From NCBI GenBank assembly GCA_020723545.1, contig DYIS01000001.1, positions 3,836-28,066 on the forward strand: DNA of 24,231 nt, written 5' to 3'. Shown piece after piece: positions 7,536-14,376 of the stretch. The notes beneath the pieces are model-generated. The model ran no database searches. It was not told the origin of the DNA and worked only from the letters and a program-made list of their open reading frames with translations. The stretch's first letter is position 1; the number at the start of each line of letters is the position of its first letter. A program made the translations under genes and the position numbers. This DNA is from Ktedonobacter racemifer. Its GTDB lineage: Bacteria; Chloroflexota; DTOL01; JACQYG01.

Positions 7536-7602
7536 TGCTCCCCGCGGCCACGATCATGCCGTAGCAGCTAACCCCACCGATGATCGTGGCCGGCAGGGAG
7601 CA
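7536..7602. repeat. Long hairpin with 22-23 base arms
   Basis: Left arm 7536-7557 and right arm 7580-7602 pair almost completely, including a perfect 13-base part (GGCCACGATCAT flanked by C/G), with a 22-base loop. No T-run follows, so it is not an ordinary terminator. It could be a folded RNA, a terminal repeat pair or a small mobile hairpin. Confidence 0.5.
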
Positions 7603-7717
7603 ATCCCGAGCGGGTCACCAGGCTCATGCACGAGTTGTGGGTGCGCTTGAGGGGAGCATGAGGGGGCGGCAGTTCTGTGCTGGCGGGCGCCTTTGTGTAG
7701 CGGCAGGGATATCGATC

Positions 7718-7757
7718 TGCTGGGTGAGGGGGCTCGAACGCTCGACCTTACGGATGT
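7718..7757 (-). pseudogene. Second tRNA-Val-like 3' fragment
   Basis: Minus strand TTCACAT (possible anticodon CAC, Val), CCGTA, AGGTC, then a poorly paired T-arm with TTCGAGC, and CTCACCC with A-GCA in place of ACCA. No matching 5' half (GGGTGAG plus D-arm) is found next to it. Same orientation as the fragment at 7169-7238. Confidence 0.35.
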
Positions 7758-7781
7758 GAACTGACTCGACAAGTCCCTCTG

Positions 7782-7854
7782 CCGCTGACCTTACGGCTCG
7801 GCTGTCTTGATAACCATCGCGACAGCAGACAGCTCATAGCCGTGAGGTCCGCGG
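7782..7854. repeat. Inverted repeat built from two tRNA-like motifs
   Basis: 7782-7807 and 7827-7854 are imperfect inverted copies. Both contain the CCGTRAGGTC element in opposite orientations, plus GCTGTCT/AGACAGC, around a 19-base centre. A transcript could form a stem of about 24 pairs with a small internal loop. Confidence 0.5.
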
Positions 7855-8422
7855 GCTCAGCAATGAAGTTCGCGGACAAACCAGGCCGGCAACTGATGCG
7901 GCCAGCAAGCTGACCCGCCTCCCGTTGCCCATCTACTTGCTCCAGCCTAGCCCTCCCTAACAGACTGGACCAGTTCTTGGGGGGGGGGACAGGTCAAGTG
8001 GGGGATCGCAGGTTGCGCTTCCCGATGGAAGTCGCGACCCCGAATCGGGCCTCGCTGGCCGTCCCAGCCGCTTCGTCAATTAGGAGCCAGCGCCCATCCT
8101 GCCGGGACGTATCCTTTGAGCATCAGCGTCGTCCCGGTGTTGACATAGGCGACGCGGGGAAGGTCTCGGGCCTGAGTGGGGAGACCCATCCCGCGGATGC
8201 TAGGCACGTTTGGCAAAGTGGCAGGGGTCGCGAAACGCAACCGCGTTGGCTGCCACCGAGCACCTTATCCTTGCGTCATAGTGCAACCAAATGGAATTTG
8301 AGTTGGTTCGCACGTTTCCGCGTGACCGATTATTCGTCCGCACATTGAGCGCACCGACCATCCTAACAGTGAGATGGTGTGGGCGGATCTGCCAGTCGAA
8401 CCACAACATGCCGATGTCCATC

Positions 8423-8977
8423 TCACCTCCCTTTCAATAGGGCCAGGGCGATCCCCACCATGGCCGCCAGCAGGTTGACGAGCCAGAAGCGTTGGACCAC
8501 CTGGGTTTCGCTCCATCCGAGGAGCTCGAAGTGATGTTGGAGCGGCGCCATCTTGAACAGGCGTCGCCCTCGGGTGAGCTTGAAGTAAGCGATCTGCAGG
8601 ATGACGGAAGCGGTGACGCTCGCCGGGACAATGGCGGTCACCGGCAGCAGGGCCCACTGGCCGGTCATCAGCGCCACGACGGCCAGCGTTGCCCCGAGCG
8701 ACAGCGATCCGGTGTCGCCCATGAACAGCTCGGCCGGGTGGACGTTGTACCAGAGGAAGGCGAACAGCGCGCCCACCACCGTGAAGCAGAAGCGCAGCAG
8801 GAACACCTGGCTCTGCAGCGCGGCGATGATCCCGAAGGCGGCGAACGCCACGGCGGTGATCAACCCGGCCAGCCCGTCCAACCCATCCGTCAGGTTGACG
8901 GCGTTGGTGGACGAGACGATGACGAAGGCGGCGATCGGCACGTACCAGATGCCGAGCGAGATCACCTCCGGGTAGTT
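8423..8977 (-). pseudogene. mraY: C-terminal half of MraY, 5' end replaced by an insertion sequence
   Basis: MraY transfers phospho-MurNAc-pentapeptide to undecaprenyl phosphate at the inner membrane. The visible 184 residues contain NAVNLTDGLDGLA, FMGDTGSLSLG and PLQHHFELLGW, all conserved MraY motifs, and end naturally at ALLKGR. The protein normally has about 320-360 residues, so the first half is missing. Upstream of residue NYPEV the frame runs straight into the end of the IS3-family element. The missing half is not on the other side of that element, so this is not a simple insertion; a rearrangement or deletion must have followed. An intact copy presumably exists elsewhere. Confidence 0.85.
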
Positions 8978-8979
8978 CG

Positions 8980-9034
8980 TGTATCGTGTCAGCAAGAGTG
9001 AGACAAATCGGGGCTCCAAGTTAAGACACACTTC
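8980..9034 (-). repeat. Insertion-sequence end A (next to mraY)
   Basis: 55 bases that match, inverted, the sequence at 10571-10625 in 51 positions. The outer side runs TGTATCGTGTCAGC and the inner side GACACACTTC. It borders the truncated mraY. Confidence 0.75.
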
Positions 9035-9048
9035 TGCGGCCTCGACGG

Positions 9049-10038
9049 TCACGCGACCATCTGCAGCGACTGCGTGTGCTGCCGGCGCCGCGCCTCCAGC
9101 ATCTGTCGTTTGATCTCCTCTCGTCTCGTCAGAACCTCCTTGGCCCTCCCGAAGTAGACGTCCGCCGGCGTCACGTTGTCCAGCGATTCATGGTACCGCT
9201 GGTGGTTGTAGTAGTCCACGAAGCGCGCGATCTCCTGCTCCAAGGCCCACGGGAACGCGTAGTTCTGCAGCTGGATCAGGTTCTTCATCGAGCGATGATA
9301 ACGCTCGATCTTGCCCTGCGTCATCGGATGATACGGCGCCCCGCGGGTGTGCTCCATCTGCTTCTGCTCGAGGAACTTGCGCAGCTCCCCGGACACGTAG
9401 CACGGCCCATTGTCCGAGAGCAGCCTCGGCCGGCGCCGAACACGCACCCGGTCGAGCTTGGCTGTGGCGAGGGCCTGCTCCAACGTTTGCTGGACATCCG
9501 TGGCCGCCATGGTTGGGCTCAGCCTCCACGCCAGTATGTAGCGCGAGTAATCGTCCAGCACGGTCGACAGGTAGTACCAGCCCCAGCCCTGGATCTTGAA
9601 GTAGGTGAAGTCGGTCTGCCACAGCCTCCATGGCCGCCGGGTGGGCTGGGCGAACCGATCGGCGGCGGTCGCCTGTTGGAAGGCCGGGCTCTCGACCAAG
9701 TCGAAGCGCTTCAGGAGCCTGAATACGCTTGATTCTGAGACAAAGTAGCCCTCTTAGTCCGTGAACTGCCAGGCCAACTGCCGCGCCGACTTCTCTGGCT
9801 CAGCCAGGGCCAGCTGGACGATCTGGTCGCACACCGGCTCCGGCAGCCGATTCCGAAACTGCCGGCGCCTCGATGGCTGAGGCTCCAGCCCCTTCTGCCC
9901 GTCCTGCTGGTATTGCCGGTACCAGCGATAGAAGCTGCTCCGCGGCACGTCCAGCTCGGCCAGGGTGCGCCCAGCAGGCAAGGCGGAGTGTTGCACCAGG
10001 TGGATGATCTCCCGTTTCTCTGCCGGGGACCGGCGCAT
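9049..10038 (-). pseudogene. IS3-family orfB (DDE transposase) with a premature TAA
   Basis: The frame starts at an ATG (MRRSPAEKRE) that overlaps the orfA stop as TGATG, and it is also reached from orfA by a -1 shift on the A7 run. A helix-turn-helix part (VPRSSFYRWYRQY) precedes the catalytic domain. The catalytic domain shows TDFTY, LSDNGPCY and KIERYHRS, which supply the three acidic residues. An in-frame TAA at 9754-9756 sits between QLAWQFTD and EGYFVSESSVF, at a place where family members have a charged residue. The rest is well preserved, so the mutation is recent. Confidence 0.85.
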
Positions 10039-10403
10039 CACTTGTCCCACGGCGGCTCCTTGCCCAGCAAGCTTTTTTTGAGCACGCGGTTCTTCAGGGA
10101 CAGCTCGGCCACCAGCTGTTTCAGCTGATCGAGCTCGGCCCGCATCTCGGTCACCTGGCGTGTGTCCGCCTGGCGCTCGCTGTCCCCCACCAGGCGCTAC
10201 TTGCCGGCTTCGAGGAAGTCCTTGCTCCACCGATAGTACAGGTTAGTCGGGATGCCTTCACGCCGGCACAAGCCAGCGATGCTCGTCTCGCCCCGCAAGC
10301 CTTCCAGCACAATCCGGACCTTCTCCTCTGCCGAGTACTTCTTGCGGGTCACCCGGCGGATGGTCCGAACGGCGGCTTCCGCATTCTCCTTCTTCTCGGC
10401 CAT
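10038..10403 (-). pseudogene. IS3-family orfA with an amber codon
   Basis: Starts MAEKKENAEAAV with GGGAGG upstream. The helix-turn-helix segment reads KYSAEEKVRIVLEGLRGE and GLCRREGIPTNLYYRWSK. A TAG at 10197-10199 interrupts it after residue 68, and in-frame translation continues as RLVGDSERQADTR and then a leucine-zipper-like ELDQLKQLVAEL, as expected for orfA. A CAG-to-TAG change explains the stop. It is 121 codons long when read through. Confidence 0.8.
10073..10079 (-). promoter_or_regulatory. A7 slippery run for -1 frameshifting
   Basis: Seven A on the minus strand in the context CTC AAA AAA AGC. A -1 slip moves the ribosome from the orfA frame into the orfB frame (AAG CTT), the standard way IS3 elements make the fused OrfAB transposase. 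Confidence 0.6.
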
Positions 10404-10434
10404 TCTGCCTCCCGTTTGGCTATACTAGGGCCGA

Positions 10435-10487
10435 GAAGTGTGTCTTAGCAAACGGCTCCTAATGTCTCATTTGGTCTGACGACATAC
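10435..10487 (+). repeat. Insertion-sequence end B (upstream of orfA)
   Basis: Shares GAAGTGTGTCTTA and TGTCTCA blocks with ends A and C but is more divergent than A and C are from each other. It lies 32 bases upstream of the orfA start. Confidence 0.55.
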
Positions 10488-10570
10488 AAGATCAAACGAC
10501 AAACGCCGGAGGCGCGGCGCCATCAGCACAGGCAGTCGCTGATGATGGCCGCCTAACCGTCGAGACCGTC

Positions 10571-10625
10571 GAAGTGTGTCCTAACTCGGAGCCCCGATTT
10601 GTCTCACTTTGGCTGACACGATACA
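10571..10625 (+). repeat. Solo insertion-sequence end C
   Basis: 55 bases identical at 51 positions to the inverted end A. It lies 84 bases outside end B, just before the 3' end of the first degV-like gene, and has no transposase of its own. Confidence 0.7.
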
Positions 10626-10653
10626 ACCTGAGGGGCCACGTGTTCTTACTTGC

Positions 10654-11514
10654 CTACGAAGTGCCTCTGGCCATGAGCGGACAAACCGCCACACCCACTG
10701 TACCAGGACCCGTATGGATAGAGATCGCAGGACTCAGTTCAGTAACAAGCAGTTCCTCGCATGTGATCAGTCCGGCCACTTGGGCCTCAAGTGCTCTCGC
10801 CTCCGCTGGTGAGCCAGCATGGATCACTGCAACTCGTGCTGGCTGACCGTCAGCATACTGAGTAGCTATTTCCAGCATTCGACTGATCGCCTTCCCTTTG
10901 GTTCTTACGCGCCCCAATGCATCTACGCGACCTTCGTGCAGGTGTAGAAGCGGTTTGATGCTAAGTGCTGTACCAAGAAGCTTCGAGGCGCCACCTATCC
11001 GACCACCACGATGCAGGTACTCCAGCGTATCAACAACAAACAGGACTCTAGCCCTTGCTGCAGCACTCCGAGCTGCCGCTTCAATATCCTCCAACGACAT
11101 CCCTTGTGCAGCCGCTCGGGCAGCGGCGAGGACGGCGAAACCCAATCCCATTGAGGTTGACTGGGTATCAACCACGCGAACAGGAACGCGGGAAAAGGCG
11201 TCCTTCGCCGACTGCGCTGAGTTGACCGTCCCACTCAGCTTGGAAGAGATTAGCGGAGTAACGATGGCATCATAATCCGAAGACAGTTGCTCATAGATGA
11301 GTTGGAAGTCTTCAGGGTTGGGCTGGGTTGTGGTGGGATGGACTGGATCTTCCTTCAGCCGCTGAAGGAACTCGGCAGGAGTGATGTCCACTCCGTCGCG
11401 AAGCACTTCGTCCCCCCAAAGAACCCTCAGTGGAATCACATGGATGCTGTATTGGTCAATCAACCTGGTGGGTAGATAGGCTGAGCTATCAGTCAGCACC
11501 GCGACTTTGGTCAT
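10654..11514 (-). CDS. DegV/FakB-like fatty-acid-binding protein 1
   Basis: 286 aa from the ATG at 11514, which has GGAGGAGGG just upstream; the open frame extends to 11622 but without a better start. DegV proteins (FakB in Firmicutes) bind one fatty acid and present it to the kinase FakA. Visible family marks are TDSSAYLP at the N-terminus, TTTQPNP, LSGTVNS, STSMGLGF, DTLEYLHRGGRIGGA and a late HTGPGTVGVAV. It follows the winged-helix regulator gene by 46 bases on the same strand, so the two are probably one operon. The 3' end lies only 28 bases from a solo insertion-sequence end. No kinase partner is in the window. Confidence 0.9.
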   Translation of the reverse strand: MTKVAVLTDSSAYLPTRLIDQYSIHVIPLRVLWGDEVLRDGVDITPAEFLQRLKEDPVHPTTTQPNPEDFQLIYEQLSSDYDAIVTPLISSKLSGTVNSAQSAKDAFSRVPVRVVDTQSTSMGLGFAVLAAARAAAQGMSLEDIEAAARSAAARARVLFVVDTLEYLHRGGRIGGASKLLGTALSIKPLLHLHEGRVDALGRVRTKGKAISRMLEIATQYADGQPARVAVIHAGSPAEARALEAQVAGLITCEELLVTELSPAISIHTGPGTVGVAVCPLMARGTS

Positions 11515-11560
11515 TCGACCCTCCTCCGAAGAAGACGAAAGAATCGTCCAAATGGGGACT

Positions 11561-12268
11561 TCATATTCCCACAACGCCCAGGATTTCCCGGGTGAACTCT
11601 GCCAAGCGGCCACGGTTCTCAAGGGTCAATCCTGCCAATACTACCTGGTACTTCTTGGCATGAGCAGCGAGCGCACTGCCGTAGCGTCGATTGAGGTGCT
11701 CTACAAGGGAGAAACCTATGGTAAGGCCCGCCAGCGCGCTCAGATCCAACTCGCCTGGGAGCCCGACCTTTCGAATGGCATTTCGGATGCCAGTCAAGTC
11801 GGCTACGCCCTTCAGAGAGCGTAGGCCGAGCACGATAGCGGCAACCATCTGTGCGAGGAATACCGTCGGCGAATGTTGGTTGGGAAGCCGTTCGAGCAAC
11901 TCATCGAGAAGTGCCTCATAGTCCGCGGCCTTGCCGGAGCGCAGCTGATCGAGAATACGAGTTCTTGCCTGCTCCCATTCACGCTCGCTCCATCTACCGT
12001 TCGCCAACCCGAGAATCACCTTCATCGCAAGGGGTGTGGGCCGAAAGACAACAGACGATCGACCTGGACCGCGCATGTCCTCGGGACGTTGATACTCTGA
12101 TTGAACCAGGCCGCGTTCTTCCAGCAGGCGCATCATCTCGTATGCGGTTACGTTCCCAACGCCTAAGCGGTCGGCAATTGTGGAGTAATGAACCGGCGCG
12201 GCCTCCTGCTGATACAAGTCCAGGAGTCTCCCCAAGAATTCACGCTGTCGACCGGTCAATGCCTTCAT
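11561..12268 (-). CDS. Winged-helix regulator 1 (paralogue of 22900-23613)
   Basis: 235 aa. The N-terminal 60 residues form a winged helix: LTGRQREFLGRLLDLY, then PVHYSTIADRLGV and TAYEMMRLLEERGLV, similar in style to HrcA or LexA N-terminal domains. A linker GPGRSSVVFRPT follows, then an all-helical C-terminal domain of unknown ligand. The regulator of the ABC operon shares the same HTH, the GRS.VVFRPT linker and the length, so the two are paralogues. I chose the ATG at 12268; a TTG directly before it would add one residue. It heads a two-gene operon with a DegV protein, which suggests that the regulator may respond to a fatty acid or acyl compound, but this is inference. Confidence 0.75.
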   Translation of the reverse strand: MKALTGRQREFLGRLLDLYQQEAAPVHYSTIADRLGVGNVTAYEMMRLLEERGLVQSEYQRPEDMRGPGRSSVVFRPTPLAMKVILGLANGRWSEREWEQARTRILDQLRSGKAADYEALLDELLERLPNQHSPTVFLAQMVAAIVLGLRSLKGVADLTGIRNAIRKVGLPGELDLSALAGLTIGFSLVEHLNRRYGSALAAHAKKYQVVLAGLTLENRGRLAEFTREILGVVGI

Positions 12269-12283
12269 CAAGAATCTACAGCT

Positions 12284-12294
12284 CCGAAAAAACC
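12284..12294 (+). promoter_or_regulatory. Candidate operator of regulator 1
   Basis: CCGAAAAAACC lies 6 bases downstream of the predicted -10 box of regulator 1. The related CCAAARAGACC motif occupies the same place in front of regulator 2. Only 9 of 11 positions agree, so this is a weak site on its own. Confidence 0.3.
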
Positions 12295-12300
12295 TAAATA

Positions 12301-12330
12301 ATCATACCACAATGACTGATGAGTGCGCAA
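12301..12330 (-). promoter_or_regulatory. Probable promoter of regulator 1
   Basis: Minus strand TATGAT (12301-12306) is a good -10 box. TTGCGC (12325-12330) is a poor -35, 18 bases away, and lies in sequence that appears to belong to the neighbouring IS30 remnant. Confidence 0.4.
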
Positions 12331-12380
12331 TGCCGCCAGTTCTACTTGCAAGTGCAACGCTGCAGCGAGAATAGCGTTGT

Positions 12381-12672
12381 ATGCCAACTTATGTTCATCT
12401 CTCCTCGCGGGAACGCATGCAGATCTACGGGCTCTCCCGAGACGGCCTGCCTCAGGCGGAGATCGCTCGGCGGCTTGGGCGCAACAAGGCGATCTGTCAG
12501 CCGGGAGCTTCGCCGCAACGCTTCCGCAGCTGGTTACCTGCCCGATACGGCCCAACGGCGGTATCACGCTCGCCGCCAACGTTGCCGTCGCCGTCCTCGA
12601 CTGGCAGACCGCCACTTGCGCCGAAAGGTGATCCAGCACTTGACGCAGGGCTGGTCGCCCGAGCAGATCGCC
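12381..12672 (+). pseudogene. IS30-family transposase, N-terminal fragment with frameshift
   Basis: MPTYVHLSSRERMQIYGLSR and QAEIARRLGRNKA are the typical IS30 N-terminal helix-turn-helix. At about 12500 an extra base shifts the frame, and the protein continues in another frame as SVSRELRRNASAAGYLPD and then VIQHLTQGWSPEQIAGR. It ends abruptly at about 12672, where sequence from an IS3 orfB in the opposite orientation begins. The DDE domain is missing. Confidence 0.8.
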
Positions 12673-12682
12673 GGCCGCTCGC

Positions 12683-13265
12683 ATCAGACGTGCCACCCGC
12701 TTGCGACCCACGCGGATTCCCTCATCCACCATTTCGGCGTGGGCACGGGGCGCCCCATAGGTTCCACGGGAGCGAAGGCGGATCCAACGGATGCGTTCCG
12801 CCAAGATCGTATCTTCTCGAGATCGTGGCGAGGGCGCACGATTCAACCACGCATAGTACCCACTGGTGGGGACTCCCAGCACCCGGCACATGCTGGTCAC
12901 AGGGCATCTTGCATGGCTGGCCCTTATGAACTCGAAGATTCGGGCGGTATCGAGCCGGTCTCCCGCGCCGCCCCGGTGCTCCTGCGGGATGCGAACCAGG
13001 CCGCGGCTCTTTCCAAGCTTTCGCGCTCAAGGCGAAGCCGCTTGCCGTAGTCCCCGTCGTAGGCGGACAAGCTCCTCGCGCTCGGCCGTAGTGAGTCCGT
13101 CGTGCCGACGGCCCTCGTCCAGATCAGCCTGTTTGACCCAATTGCGGCCCATCTGGGTCGTGGTTTCGATCTCCCGGGCCAGTTCTTCCGGGCTTCGGCC
13201 TGCTCGAACAAGCGCCACCATCTGTTGCCGGTACTCCGGCGGGTAGGCGGGCGTGTTCTCGTCAT
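12683..13265 (-). pseudogene. Second IS3-family element, decayed orfA and truncated orfB
   Basis: orfA pieces: ENTPAYPPEYRQQMVALVRAG, then NWVKQADLDEGRR and LTTAEREELVRLRR, then in another frame KRLRLERESLERAAAWFA. At least two frameshifts are present, one right after the probable ATG at 13265. The orfB N-terminus follows (RIFEFIRASHARC, VTSMCRVLGVPTSGYYAW, RGTYGAPRAHAEM) and stops at about 12683 at the IS30 junction. The catalytic domain is absent. It is unlike the element at 8980-10487 in sequence, so it is a different IS3 group. Confidence 0.8.
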
Positions 13266-13342
13266 TGTGAACTCCTTCACACAAGCATGAAGGTATCAAC
13301 GTTACCGGGTCAACTCCAACCGGCTCTCAAGTAGGACTCGCT

Positions 13343-14197
13343 TCAGGCCTCTGCGTAGTAGACCACGCCTACCATGCCTGGCCCGACGTGTGTGCCGATG
13401 ACAGGGCCCAGCTCTGCCCGAATCATCTCGACCGGCTCCAGTCGGGAGACGACTTGCTCGGCCACGCTCTCCGCCTCCGCCGCGGCAACGGCATGGAGCA
13501 CGGCCGCGTGGACCTTGCTTTTCCCACGCATCTCCTCCTGCGCTTGGTCAAGCATGCGATGAACGGCCTTGCCCTTCGTGCGAACCGAGGCAAGAGGCTC
13601 GATCCTGCCATCTTGCAGGTGTAGGAGCGGCTTCACGGACAGCATCGATCCCATCAGCCTCTGCGCTCCGCCAATGCGGCCGCCGCGGTGGAGATACTCC
13701 AGCGTGTCTACGACGAAGATCACCCTGACGCGAGAGACCACCTCGCGCGCGGCCTGAGCCACTTCCGCTGAGCTGAGACCCCGTTCGGCAGCCCGGGCAG
13801 CGGCCAGCGCGGCGAAGCCCAGACCCATGGATGTGGAGCGAGAATCGATGATCTCGATCGTCGCTCCCGTCATGATCTCGGCCGCCCCATGGGCGGAGGC
13901 CAACGTTCCGCTCAGGTGTTCACCGATGAACACGCCCACGATGCTTTCGGCGGTTTCGGCCACCTTGGTGAAGAAGTCGACGAATTCACCCACCGATGGC
14001 TGGGAAGTCGTAGGCAGAACGCTGGATTGGCGCAACCGCTCGTAGAAACGCGTCGGCGTGATGTCGACACCCTCGTAGAGCTTCTCCTCCCCCCAAAGTA
14101 GGATCTGCGGGATGACATGGATGGAATGCCGCGTGACGAGCTCCTCTGGGATGTGCGCGGTGCTGTCTGTTACGACTGCGACGCTGACCTTGGACAT
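13343..14197 (-). CDS. DegV/FakB-like fatty-acid-binding protein 2
   Basis: 284 aa, paralogue of the protein at 10654-11514. Marks: VVTDSTAHIP (Asp11, Ser12), TSQPS at 64-68, LSGT at 95-98, STSMGLGF at 121-128, LHRGGRIGG at 169-177, and THVGPGMVG with His270, which corresponds to the conserved late His of FakB proteins. Together these fit binding of a fatty-acid carboxylate. AGGAGG in front of the ATG supports the start. It lies 179 bases downstream of the sirtuin gene on the same strand; that gap has no obvious gene or terminator. Two DegV copies in one region suggest different fatty-acid preferences, as known for FakB1 and FakB2. Confidence 0.92.
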   Translation of the reverse strand: MSKVSVAVVTDSTAHIPEELVTRHSIHVIPQILLWGEEKLYEGVDITPTRFYERLRQSSVLPTTSQPSVGEFVDFFTKVAETAESIVGVFIGEHLSGTLASAHGAAEIMTGATIEIIDSRSTSMGLGFAALAAARAAERGLSSAEVAQAAREVVSRVRVIFVVDTLEYLHRGGRIGGAQRLMGSMLSVKPLLHLQDGRIEPLASVRTKGKAVHRMLDQAQEEMRGKSKVHAAVLHAVAAAEAESVAEQVVSRLEPVEMIRAELGPVIGTHVGPGMVGVVYYAEA

Positions 14198-14376
14198 GAT
14201 TGCGTTCCTCCTCGTCTATGGGTGAGCGCTCCGTGGGATCTCAAGACTGTCTGTATCTGTTGACCTCCGGCCCTATGACAACGGGGTGGCCAGCCAACCA
14301 GGAAGGGCACCAGGGGCTCCTGACGTGTAAATGGTCCGTGCGCAGTTTCTGCCGCAGCACGATGTCCCATAGTGGA

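Larger units (their letters stand above)
7073..7854. repeat. Family of five CCGTRAGGTC motifs
   Basis: The 10-mer CCGTRAGGTC occurs on the plus strand at 7073-7082 and 7840-7849 and on the minus strand at 7197-7206, 7744-7753 and 7787-7796. The two plus copies extend to a shared 15-mer CCGTRAGGTCCGCGG. In the minus copies at 7197 and 7744 the motif sits where the 3' anticodon stem and variable loop of a tRNA would be, followed by GTTCGAGCC. The family therefore looks like scattered tRNA-derived 3' segments. Confidence 0.6.
6729..8422. other. 1.7 kb region without an intact gene
   Basis: No open frame here has convincing coding character. Contents seen: a weak hairpin after the SHOCT gene (about 6740-6760, no T-run), tRNA-like remnants and the CCGTRAGGTC motif family (7073-7854), repeats resembling an insertion-sequence end (7272-7476), a long hairpin (7536-7602), and a run of ten G (7979-7988). 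Between about 7990 and 8420 I see nothing I can name. Confidence 0.6.
8980..10487 (-). mobile_element. IS3-family insertion sequence with two nonsense codons
   Basis: Left end at 8980-9034 and right end at about 10435-10487 are related inverted sequences sharing TAAGACACACTTCT and TGAGACA blocks. Between them lie orfA and orfB on the minus strand in the IS3 arrangement, with an A7 run (10073-10079) where the -1 frame change should occur. Each frame has one nonsense codon, so this copy is probably inactive by itself. No clear target duplication is visible. Confidence 0.8.

Noticed and set aside
7073..7854. CRISPR array
   Set aside because: Repeats are short, irregularly spaced and in both orientations, and no cas gene is present.
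8062..8240. Minus-strand stretch containing AYVNTGTTLMLKGYVPAG
   Set aside because: It reads like a protein tail, but there is no start codon after the upstream stop and I cannot name a family.
7977..8348. 123-codon plus-strand frame after the G10 run
   Set aside because: No ribosome site and no recognisable pattern; composition resembles random high-GC sequence.
9049..9052. GTG start giving a 209-codon fused mraY product
   Set aside because: The first 25 codons are insertion-sequence end; it is an accidental extension of the truncated gene.
12268..12900. 210-codon minus-strand frame as one gene
   Set aside because: Its first third is an IS3 orfB N-terminus and the rest is the antisense of the IS30 fragment.
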